NCBI GenBank assembly: GCA_964655115.1
Contig: CAZZKM010000038.1
Coordinates: forward strand, 1 to 7,464
From: ATZT02 sp964655115
GTDB lineage: Bacteria > Actinomycetota > Actinomycetes > S36-B12 > UBA5976
DNA: 7,464 nucleotides
Reading direction: 5' to 3'
Part shown: positions 1-5,553 of the stretch, one piece after another
Layout: each line of letters starts with the position of its first letter
How positions within the stretch are numbered: the stretch's first letter is position 1
The notes under the pieces: model-generated
The model's database searches: none
What the model was told of the DNA's origin: nothing
Seen by the model: the letters and a program-made list of their open reading frames with translations, nothing else
Position numbers and translations under genes: made by a program

Positions 1-57
1 ATAGAAAATATTTTAGAAAAAGCAATTTTAAAATCGATTGAAAAAGCAAATGTTTAA
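1..57 (+). CDS. rnpA: RNase P protein component, C-terminal fragment
   Basis: Frame 1 is open from the window edge and stops at TAA 55-57, giving 18 residues that end ...KSIEKANV. The protein subunit of RNase P assists the catalytic RNA in maturing tRNA 5' ends. The fragment is too short to show the family's RNR motif. The call rests on its place directly before yidD in the rpmH-rnpA-yidD-yidC order and on a Lys-rich helical tail of the kind RnpA proteins have. The 5' part lies outside the window. The stop lies 8 bases inside yidD, so the two are probably translated from one message. Confidence 0.7.
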   Translation: MENILEKAILKSIEKANV

Positions 58-373
58 AAAAACCCTGTCAAATAAGGCTTTTTTGAACATTTTAGAATTA
101 CCTAGAAAAACATTTTTAATTTTAATTAAACCAATTATTTTTATTTATCAAAAAATATTTTCACCCCTTTTAGGTCCGCGTTGTAAATATCACCCAAGTT
201 GTTCAAATTATTTTTTAGAAGCAATTAAAGTTCATGGAATCATTAAAGGAATAATTTTAAGTATCTCAAGAATTATTAGATGTAATCCTTTAAGTAAAGG
301 TGGATTTAATCCAGTTCCTGAAAAAGGATTTTGGTTTGCCTCTGTTTATCCCGATGGCTCCCCCCGCCACTAG
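50..373 (+). CDS. yidD: YidD, membrane protein insertion efficiency factor
   Basis: This is a small membrane-associated protein that helps YidC-dependent insertion. The family core is clear: YQKIFSPLLGPRCKYHPSCS at residues 33-52, then EAIKVHG at 57-63, and RIIRCNP with a Gly-Gly and NPVP at about 74-90. The three conserved cysteines are C45, C51 and C78. The ATG at 50 gives 107 residues and an 8-base overlap with rnpA; a TTG at 38 is in frame but less likely. Family members are usually about 70-85 residues and start close to the YQKxxSP motif. This one has roughly 15-20 extra N-terminal residues, basic then hydrophobic (about 21-32), which may anchor it to the membrane. It is strikingly AT-rich (about 25% GC in rows counted by hand), and the last 30 bases switch abruptly to GC-rich. 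Confidence 0.9.
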   Translation: MFKKTLSNKAFLNILELPRKTFLILIKPIIFIYQKIFSPLLGPRCKYHPSCSNYFLEAIKVHGIIKGIILSISRIIRCNPLSKGGFNPVPEKGFWFASVYPDGSPRH

Positions 374-382
374 CGCTTTTTT
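355..382 (+). terminator. Possible weak hairpin plus T-run at the end of yidD
   Basis: TGGC (355-358) can pair with GCCA (366-369) across a C-rich 7-base loop, and six Ts follow at 377-382. The stem has only four pairs and seven bases separate it from the T-run, so this is at best an attenuating terminator between yidD and yidC. It sits in an unusually GC-rich patch. It could equally be chance. Confidence 0.2.
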
Positions 383-464
383 CAAAGACATGGGACGATT
401 TAAGTCTTGAATGAATTAATACCCGCCTGACAAATTAAGACCAAAAGCTTTGGAGTTTAGTTAA
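374..464 (+). other. yidD-yidC intergenic spacer with a hairpin over the yidC ribosome site
   Basis: This 91-bp spacer is the longest gap in the window. No ORF longer than a few codons is present. The yidC Shine-Dalgarno is GGAG at 452-455, nine bases before the GTG. CCAAA (441-445) can pair with TTTGG (449-453) across a 3-base loop, which would cover the first two Gs of that site. A weak promoter-like TTGAAT lies at 407-412, with no convincing -10 at the proper distance. Confidence 0.35.
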
Positions 465-1382
465 GTGATTGACACACTTTTAGCACCATTGGAATGGGTA
501 ATTTCTGCCCTGCTTTATTTCTTCCATCAAGGCTTCTCAACATTTCTTGATCCAACCGCAGGTTTAACCTGGGCCTTATCGATTGTGGGCCTTGTGATCG
601 TGGTCCGTATTTTGATCATTCCGTTGTTTGTACGCCAAGTAAAAAGTCAAAGAAACCTTCAACTTATTCAGCCTCAAATGAAGGAACTTCAAAAGAAATA
701 TGCAGGAGACCGCGAAAAACTAGGTCAAGAAATGATGAAGCTTTACCGCGAAACGGGCACCAATCCCCTAGCTTCATGTTTTCCAATACTTCTTCAAGCA
801 CCAATCTTTTTTGCCTTGTTTAGAGTGCTTCAATACGGTATTTCTCAAGAAAAAGCTATTGGCTATTTCATGGATTATCCAAACCTTGTTTCTATGGCTC
901 ACGATGCTGAATTAGTTGGCGTACCTTTGTGGGGCTATTTTTTAGGTTCTGCACAAACTCCAAATCCACTAAACACTCAAATTTTGACCGTGGCTCTTGT
1001 TATTTTGATGACTTTGACAACTTTCTTAACTCAACGCCAATTAATGGTAAAAAACATGCCAGCTGATAACCCAATGGTTCAGCAGCAAAAAATCTTGCTT
1101 TATGTATTCCCAGTGATTTTTGCCGTGGGTGGCGTGGGCTTTCCAATAGGTGTTTTGATCTACTGGTCCACCACCAATATTTGGTCGATGGGTCAACAAT
1201 TCTGGATTATTAGAAATAATCCAACACCAGGAACACCTGCGTATGAAGCTTGGGAAAAAAGAAAAAGAGCAAAGAAACACCAAGAAAATGTGGTCGAAGG
1301 GGAAGTTAAACCTGAAGAAACTAACCAACCAAAGAGACAACAACCAAAAAGAATCAGTCGAAAAGACCGAAAAAACAAGTAA
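465..1382 (+). CDS. yidC: YidC/Oxa1/SpoIIIJ-family membrane protein insertase
   Basis: YidC inserts and folds membrane proteins, alone or with SecYEG. The 305 residues form five membrane segments at about 5-25, 36-56, 103-123, 171-189 and 209-238. There is no large extracytoplasmic domain, as expected outside proteobacteria. The invariant groove arginine is R48, in VVRILIIP. Residues 57-98 are the charged cytoplasmic helical hairpin, and the family stretch RETGTNPLASCFPILLQAP starts segment three. The tail from about 262 is rich in Lys, Arg and Gln, ending KRISRKDRKNK, and is suited to ribosome contact. The GTG start at 465 follows GGAG by nine bases. YidD just upstream and Jag just downstream are its usual neighbours. 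Base composition is clearly higher in GC than yidD (one 60-base row counted at 38%). Confidence 0.96.
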   Translation: MIDTLLAPLEWVISALLYFFHQGFSTFLDPTAGLTWALSIVGLVIVVRILIIPLFVRQVKSQRNLQLIQPQMKELQKKYAGDREKLGQEMMKLYRETGTNPLASCFPILLQAPIFFALFRVLQYGISQEKAIGYFMDYPNLVSMAHDAELVGVPLWGYFLGSAQTPNPLNTQILTVALVILMTLTTFLTQRQLMVKNMPADNPMVQQQKILLYVFPVIFAVGGVGFPIGVLIYWSTTNIWSMGQQFWIIRNNPTPGTPAYEAWEKRKRAKKHQENVVEGEVKPEETNQPKRQQPKRISRKDRKNK

Positions 1383-1386
1383 CCGA

Positions 1387-1402
1387 TGTTTCACGTGGAA
1401 CA
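1387..1402. promoter_or_regulatory. parS: parS centromere site 1 (ParB binding)
   Basis: The 16-mer TGTTTCACGTGGAACA differs from the bacterial parS consensus TGTTTCACGTGAAACA at one base. It lies in an outer ATG...CAT palindrome at 1386-1403. It fills most of the 53-bp yidC-jag gap, so it is outside coding sequence. parS nucleates ParB loading and clamp sliding near the origin. Its location next to parAB and close to the expected oriC is typical. Confidence 0.93.
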
Positions 1403-1435
1403 TCGAATGGCAATGAAAGACCAAGGAGTTAATTT

Positions 1436-1915
1436 ATGTCAGAAAATGCAAAGGAATTAATCGCCCAACTAGAAAAAGAAGGCGATATCGCAGCGGATTA
1501 CCTGGAAGGACTTCTAGATATCGCTGATCTAGATGGCGATCTAGTAGTAGATGTGGAAGGCGAAAGAGCCTTAGTCAGTATCACAGGAGCAGATTTATCC
1601 AATCTGGTTGGATCAGAAGGACAAGTCCTGAATGCATTACAAGACTTATCAAGACTTGCGGTAACTCGCGAAACTGGCGAAAGATCCCGCTTAATGATCG
1701 ATATATCTGGCTACAGAGCAGCTCGAAAAGCAGCATTGGCAGAACTTGGTCTCGAAGCTTGCGAAAGAGTTAAAAAAACCGGTGAAGCTGTGGCACTGGA
1801 GTCCATGAATCCATTTGAAAGAAAAATCGTTCACGATGCAGTAGCAGAAGCTGGATTAAAGTCAGAATCAGAGGGCGAAGAGCCAAATCGATATGTGGTG
1901 GTCTTACCAGCGTGA
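1436..1915 (+). CDS. khpB: KhpB/Jag, KH and R3H domain RNA-binding protein
   Basis: KhpB (Jag) binds RNA, in other bacteria together with KhpA, and influences cell elongation and division. The 159 residues contain a KH domain (about 35-95) with its GxxG loop as GSEG at 59-62, followed by VLNALQDLSRLAV. An R3H domain follows (about 98-159) with the R-x3-H pair R129 and H133 in the conserved context MNPFERKIVHDAV. The Jag-N domain of Firmicutes is absent, as usual in actinobacteria. The first 45 residues are strongly acidic. The GxxG loop has Ser-Glu where many homologues have basic residues. AAGGAG at 1423-1428 sits seven bases before the ATG. The stop overlaps the rsmG start (GTGA). It is the most GC-rich gene here (about 45% in two hand-counted rows). 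Confidence 0.94.
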   Translation: MSENAKELIAQLEKEGDIAADYLEGLLDIADLDGDLVVDVEGERALVSITGADLSNLVGSEGQVLNALQDLSRLAVTRETGERSRLMIDISGYRAARKAALAELGLEACERVKKTGEAVALESMNPFERKIVHDAVAEAGLKSESEGEEPNRYVVVLPA

Positions 1916-2553
1916 TTGATGGCCTAAATGTTTCACGTGGAACAAAGCCAACCCAATCTCAAATTCAGGCCCTAGAGCCCCATTTTTCCAAGTTAGATCA
2001 ATTTGCTCAAATTCTGATTGAAGATGGAGTAAAACTTGGCCTGATTGGACCAAGGGAAGTTGATCGAATTTGGGATAGACATATTTTGAACTGCGCTGCA
2101 ATTTCTGAGCTAATTACAGATGGGCAATCAATAATCGATATTGGATCTGGTGCAGGACTTCCTGGATTAGTTCTAGCCATCTTGAATCCAAATTCAAAAG
2201 TCACTTTAATTGAACCTATGCAGCGTAGATGCGATTTTTTAACCAAAACAGTCGAAAAACTTGATTTAAAGAATATAAGTATTCTAAAAGACAGAGCAGA
2301 AAATGTGAATACTCACGCTCAGGTGGTAACTTCAAGGGCAGTAGCTCCCTTATTTAAGTTGCTTAACTGGTCATTACCACTAGTTGTAAAGAACGGTAAA
2401 GTTCTAGCAATCAAAGGGGAAAAGGCAAAAGAAGAGTTAATAGAAGCTCAAAACTCAATAAAGGAATTAAAAAACATGACTGCCACTATCAAGACTTGTG
2501 GCGGGGCATTAGATTTGAACGTCACAGTAGTTGAAGTAATAAAGGAGGTCTAA
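1912..2553 (+). CDS. rsmG: 16S rRNA (guanine-527-N7)-methyltransferase RsmG
   Basis: RsmG (GidB) uses S-adenosylmethionine to methylate N7 of G527 in 16S rRNA; loss gives low-level streptomycin resistance in other bacteria. The 213 residues are of normal length. Seen in order: GLIGPREVDRIWDRHILNC (43-61), the SAM-binding loop DIGSGAGLPG (76-85), acidic E101 ending strand two, the SRAVAPL segment (141-147), and KGEKAKEE (168-175). The GTG at 1912 overlaps the jag stop as GTGA; nearby ATGs are out of frame. No good Shine-Dalgarno is visible, so translation probably couples to jag. Codons 6-11 (NVSRGT) are encoded by a parS site, so the first about 15 residues are shaped by a DNA element. The stop overlaps the next start (TAATG). 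Confidence 0.95.
   Translation: MIDGLNVSRGTKPTQSQIQALEPHFSKLDQFAQILIEDGVKLGLIGPREVDRIWDRHILNCAAISELITDGQSIIDIGSGAGLPGLVLAILNPNSKVTLIEPMQRRCDFLTKTVEKLDLKNISILKDRAENVNTHAQVVTSRAVAPLFKLLNWSLPLVVKNGKVLAIKGEKAKEELIEAQNSIKELKNMTATIKTCGGALDLNVTVVEVIKEV
1929..1944. promoter_or_regulatory. parS: parS centromere site 2 (ParB binding), inside rsmG
   Basis: An exact second copy of TGTTTCACGTGGAACA, 542 bases from the first and in the same orientation. It overlaps the first codons of rsmG, where the reading frame gives Asn-Val-Ser-Arg-Gly-Thr. No further CACGTG core was seen in the window. Two identical sites flanking jag and next to parAB suit an origin-proximal ParB loading zone. Confidence 0.93.
2541..2549 (+). 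promoter_or_regulatory. Strong Shine-Dalgarno for the 33-codon gene
   Basis: AAAGGAGGT is an almost full complement of the 16S rRNA 3' end and the best ribosome site in the window. It lies inside the last codons of rsmG, four bases after AGGAGG comes the ATG at 2553. parA, which starts at 2651, has no comparable site of its own. This one site may therefore drive both the small gene and, by reinitiation, parA. Confidence 0.85.
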
Positions 2554-2654
2554 TGGCATCGGTTTTAAAACCGTCTGATCTTGGTTGGCCAAATCCTGAA
2601 GATGACACTGTTCAAACTGGAAAACCATCAGATTTAGGTTGGCCAGCTAAATGA
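2553..2654 (+). CDS. Small 33-residue protein with a duplicated KPSDLGWP motif
   Basis: I do not recognise this family. The 33 residues start MASVL, then carry KPSDLGWP at residues 6-13 and again at 24-31, joined by an acidic, polar 10-residue linker (NPEDDTVQTG); the protein ends AK. The two copies (2568-2591 and 2622-2645) differ at four bases, all synonymous (CCG/CCA, TCT/TCA, CTT/TTA), which suggests that the peptide is what is preserved. The ATG shares its A with the rsmG stop (TAATG), follows the strongest Shine-Dalgarno here, and the TGA overlaps the parA ATG (ATGA). No membrane segment, signal or cysteine is present; high Pro, Gly and Asp suggest a disordered chain with two short binding motifs. 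Inference: a partner of the Par system or a coupling cistron for parA. An alternative is a relic of a longer ParA N-terminus, but it is in a different frame from parA. Confidence 0.75.
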   Translation: MASVLKPSDLGWPNPEDDTVQTGKPSDLGWPAK

Positions 2655-3538
2655 GTATTGATACACCTTTAGCTCAAGCTGCCCAAGCAGCAGTTAATTT
2701 AAAAATGGGGGATTTAGAAAAACTTCCAAATCCAAAAAATACAACAGTTGTCACTATTGCAAATCAAAAAGGTGGAGTTGGAAAAACTACCACAGCGGTT
2801 AATTTGGCAGCAGCATTAGCAAAACATGGTTTACATGTTTTAGTTATTGATACAGATCCACAAGGTAATGCTTCAACAGCATTAAATGTTGATCATCGAG
2901 TTGGAACTCCTGATGTTTATTCAGTTTTAGTTGAAGAACAAGATTTTAGTGAAGTTATTCAACAAGTTAAAGATATTAATAATTTATTTTGTGCACCAGC
3001 AACAATAGATTTAGCAGGAGCTGAAATTGAATTAGTTTCCCTTGTTGCTCGCGAATACAGATTACAAAGAGCCTTAAATAAATATTTAGAATTTCATAAA
3101 CAAAAATATGGTAAAGAAATTGATTATGTTTTTATAGATTGCCCACCAAGTTTAGGTTTACTAACTTTGAATGCATTAGTTGCAGCAAGTGAAGTTTTAA
3201 TTCCAATTCAAACTGAATATTATGCCTTAGAAGGTTTAGGACAATTAATGAATAACGTTAATTTGGTTACTAAACAATTAAATCCAAATTTAAAAGTTTC
3301 AACAATTGTTTTAACAATGTTTGATGCAAGAACTAATTTAAGTCAACAAGTTGCAGAAGAAGTTAGAAGTCATTTTGGAGACATTGTTATTGCTACAGAA
3401 ATCCCAAGAGCAGTAAGAGTAAGTGAAGCACCAAGTTTTCAACAAACAGTAATTACTTACGATCCAGGATCTCCTGGTGCTCAAGCTTATGTAAAAGTTG
3501 CTAAAGAATTTGCTATGCGTCATGCAGGAAGTAATTAA
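2651..3538 (+). CDS. parA: ParA, chromosome partitioning ATPase
   Basis: ParA is a Walker-type ATPase that dimerises on the nucleoid and guides ParB-parS complexes apart. The 295 residues show the deviant Walker A KGGVGKTT (40-47, signature K40 and catalytic-loop K45), switch region DTDPQGN (67-73), and Walker B FIDCPPS (161-167). The actinobacterial stretch APATIDLAGAEIELVSLVAR spans 115-134. The first 30 residues form a short extension whose DTPLAQAAQAAV helix resembles the DTPIGxAA segment before the ATPase core in other actinobacterial ParAs. The ATG overlaps the small gene's stop; an in-frame TAA lies just before it, and no strong Shine-Dalgarno is seen, so coupled initiation is likely. 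Composition drops to about 30% GC, with TTA and AGA favoured, unlike jag. Confidence 0.97.
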   Translation: MSIDTPLAQAAQAAVNLKMGDLEKLPNPKNTTVVTIANQKGGVGKTTTAVNLAAALAKHGLHVLVIDTDPQGNASTALNVDHRVGTPDVYSVLVEEQDFSEVIQQVKDINNLFCAPATIDLAGAEIELVSLVAREYRLQRALNKYLEFHKQKYGKEIDYVFIDCPPSLGLLTLNALVAASEVLIPIQTEYYALEGLGQLMNNVNLVTKQLNPNLKVSTIVLTMFDARTNLSQQVAEEVRSHFGDIVIATEIPRAVRVSEAPSFQQTVITYDPGSPGAQAYVKVAKEFAMRHAGSN

Positions 3539-4447
3539 ATGGCTGCCCAAAAACGTGGATTAGGTAGAGGCTTAGGTGCATTAATCCCAACTGATGCAAC
3601 TTCAGTTGTAGAAAACAACATTGTTCAATCCTCTGAAAATCTAAGCAGCGTGCCAGGAATTACTTTTGCTGAAATTGAATTAAACAAAATAAAACCAAAC
3701 ACTAAACAACCAAGACAAGTTTTTGAAGAAGAAGCATTAAAGGAATTAACTTTTTCAATTAAAGAAATAGGTTTATTACAACCTATTGTGGTTAGACAAA
3801 TTGGAAATGATGATTACGAAATTGTGGCAGGAGAAAGAAGATTTAGAGCTGCAAAAAATGCAGGATTTACAAAAATTCCTGCTTTAGTTAGAGAAACAAA
3901 AGATGATCACATGTTGCGTGATGCATTACTTGAAAACTTGCATCGCTCCCAACTAAATCCATTAGAAGAAGCAGCAGCGTATCAACAATTATTAGAAGAT
4001 TTTGGGGGAACTCAAGAGGAATTAGCCAGCAAATTAGGAAGATCTAGACCTCAAGTGACCAATACTTTAAGACTTTTAAAACTTCCTTCAACTGTGCAAA
4101 AACGTGTGGCTGCAGGGGTTTTAACCTCAGGTCACGCTAAAGCATTGCTTGGTTTAGCAAACCCACAAGACATCGAAACCCTGGCTAATCGAATAGTGGC
4201 TGAAGGATTATCAGTTAGAGCAACAGAAGAAATAGTTTCTGTGGGAAATATTGGATCAACAGATACAACTTCTAGAAAAGTAGCACCATTAAAAGCACCA
4301 GGATTAAAGGAATTAAGTGATCGTTTAGGTGACAAATTAGATACCAGAGTAACTATTTCAATGGGTCGATCTAAAGGAAAAGTTGTTATTGAATTTTCCA
4401 CATTAGAAGATTTAAGACGTATTGTTGAGGTTATTGAAAAAGATTAG
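3539..4447 (+). CDS. parB: ParB, chromosome partitioning DNA-binding CTPase
   Basis: ParB binds parS, loads CTP and slides as a clamp to form the origin partition complex that ParA moves. The 302 residues begin with the ParA-interacting leader RGLGRGLGALIP (6-17). The CTP-binding N-domain (about 42-140) holds KPNTKQPRQVF (52-62), GERRFRAA (98-105) and ENLHRSQLNPLEEA (132-145). A helix-turn-helix lies at about 157-180 (ELASKLGRSRPQVTNTLRLL), and the C-terminal dimerisation segment is GKVVIEFSTLEDLRRIVEVI (280-299). A Ser/Thr-rich linker spans about 233-247. The ATG abuts the parA stop with AGGAAG seven bases upstream (3526-3531). Its stop overlaps the stop of the opposing cwlM gene. Targets are the two parS sites upstream. 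Confidence 0.97.
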   Translation: MAAQKRGLGRGLGALIPTDATSVVENNIVQSSENLSSVPGITFAEIELNKIKPNTKQPRQVFEEEALKELTFSIKEIGLLQPIVVRQIGNDDYEIVAGERRFRAAKNAGFTKIPALVRETKDDHMLRDALLENLHRSQLNPLEEAAAYQQLLEDFGGTQEELASKLGRSRPQVTNTLRLLKLPSTVQKRVAAGVLTSGHAKALLGLANPQDIETLANRIVAEGLSVRATEEIVSVGNIGSTDTTSRKVAPLKAPGLKELSDRLGDKLDTRVTISMGRSKGKVVIEFSTLEDLRRIVEVIEKD

Positions 4448-5532
4448 TTAGCTGTAGGTTCAAAAAAAGTAATAATAGCTTCAGCGATACTTGCAGCAAT
4501 TAAATCTCGAATGTGTGCATCAGATAATTTTTTTGCATCCGAAGTATTACTTAAATAACCAACCTCTATTCTGACAGCCGGCATTCTGGTCATTCTTAAT
4601 AAGTCCCAGGTTTTGGCATGAGTTCTACAGTCGTTTAGTCCAACTTTTTTTACAATTTCTGTTTGAACAAGATTTGCAAATCTTTGGCCCATGCTTGATT
4701 TTTGACCCAAAGATTCATTTCCAAAATAATATGAAGCACACCCATTTGCAGCAGGATTTTTTATTGCATCTGTGTGAATGCTAACCACTAAATCAGCATT
4801 ACTATTATTTGAAAAAATCGCACGTTGTTGTTCATCAATAACTTCATTAGTTTTTGAAACTCTTGTTAATAAAACAGTTGTGCCTAATGCGGCAAGTTTT
4901 CCTTCAACTTTTTTAGCAATATCACTTGAAATAAATTGCTCACTTAAATTGTGTCCTGTTAACCCTGGATCATCTCCACCATGACCTGGATCAATTACGA
5001 CAACTTTGTCACTAACACCTGTTCTTCTTGGTAAATGATGAAGTTCTTCTCTAAAAGTTTCTGGACTTCCACCCACTACAACTCTATTTAATCTTTCAAT
5101 GGCTTTGAAAACTTCTGGACCACAGATTCCATCACTTGGTAATCCTGTACTTTTTTGAAATTCTTTTAATGCACTTTCTGTATTTTTACCAAAGATTCCA
5201 TCAACTCTTCCGGAATCAAAACCTAAATCAGTTAATTTTCTTTGCAAACTTGAAACATCATCACCATGAATTAAATGTCCTGGGGTGAACCTTAAAGTTC
5301 TATCACCCAAAGACCATCTTGCTTCTTCTAATCTTCTAAAAGTTTCAGGGCCAACAATGCCATCAACAGTTATTCCTCTTGATTGCTGAAATTTCTTAAT
5401 AGCAGCTTCTATTGATTCATCAATAAAATTAGAACTTTTTTCGATTGCGCCAATGCGAACTAATCGATCACAGATTTCTGCAACAGCAGGACCAGAATCG
5501 CCTTTTCGAAAAAGAGGCCTTTTTTCGTTCAC
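4444..5532 (-). CDS. cwlM: CwlM-like protein: two peptidoglycan-binding domains plus Amidase_3 domain
   Basis: The 362 residues hold two PG_binding_1 repeats (about 8-70 and 88-150), each with the DGIxG signature (DGIVGPET 57-64, DGIFGKNT 111-118), then an N-acetylmuramoyl-L-alanine amidase (Amidase_3) domain (about 176-356). The zinc ligands are present: H184 in IDPGHGG, E198 in SEQF, and H253 in SIHTDA. E323 in RIEVGYLSN fits the catalytic glutamate. No signal peptide or membrane helix precedes the first repeat. In mycobacteria the syntenic CwlM is cytoplasmic and, when phosphorylated, stimulates MurA; this gene has the same architecture and neighbours trxA-trxB-sigM. Whether this one cleaves peptide stems or regulates precursor synthesis cannot be read directly. 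It starts with GTG at 5532, 21 bases after the trxA stop, with AGGG nearby. Confidence 0.88.
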   Translation of the reverse strand: MNEKRPLFRKGDSGPAVAEICDRLVRIGAIEKSSNFIDESIEAAIKKFQQSRGITVDGIVGPETFRRLEEARWSLGDRTLRFTPGHLIHGDDVSSLQRKLTDLGFDSGRVDGIFGKNTESALKEFQKSTGLPSDGICGPEVFKAIERLNRVVVGGSPETFREELHHLPRRTGVSDKVVVIDPGHGGDDPGLTGHNLSEQFISSDIAKKVEGKLAALGTTVLLTRVSKTNEVIDEQQRAIFSNNSNADLVVSIHTDAIKNPAANGCASYYFGNESLGQKSSMGQRFANLVQTEIVKKVGLNDCRTHAKTWDLLRMTRMPAVRIEVGYLSNTSDAKKLSDAHIRDLIAASIAEAIITFFEPTAN

Positions 5533-5553
5533 AACCCTAAGTAAACAGCCTTA

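Noticed and set aside
400..409. TTAAGTCTTG shared with the trxB leader (6856-6865, - strand) as a possible common operator
   Set aside because: A 10-base match in AT-rich sequence over 7.4 kb and two strands is expected many times by chance.
1041..1424. 127-codon open frame on the - strand opposite the yidC end and parS, with FHVKH in its translation
   Set aside because: Shadow of yidC; the FHVKH string is simply the parS palindrome read on the other strand, and the composition is not protein-like.
421..1440. Similar AGACCAA...GGAGTT leaders before yidC and jag as a duplicated control element
   Set aside because: Likeness is mostly the Shine-Dalgarno itself plus AGACCAA; too short to separate from chance.
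2007..2246. 79-codon - strand frame opposite rsmG
   Set aside because: Lies wholly over a convincing RsmG with all motifs intact; no ribosome site and no recognisable domain.
2645..2660. Programmed -1 frameshift fusing the 33-codon gene to parA
   Set aside because: A slip on AAA could join the frames, but there is no proper slippery heptamer, and parA has a good ATG with a normal N-terminal helix; ATGA reinitiation is simpler.
4132..4401. 89-codon - strand frame opposite the parB C-terminus
   Set aside because: Shadow of a well-conserved ParB; nothing recognisable.
4778..4984. 68-codon + strand frame opposite cwlM
   Set aside because: Overlaps the amidase domain, no ribosome site, and its Ser/Leu-rich translation is typical of antisense frames.
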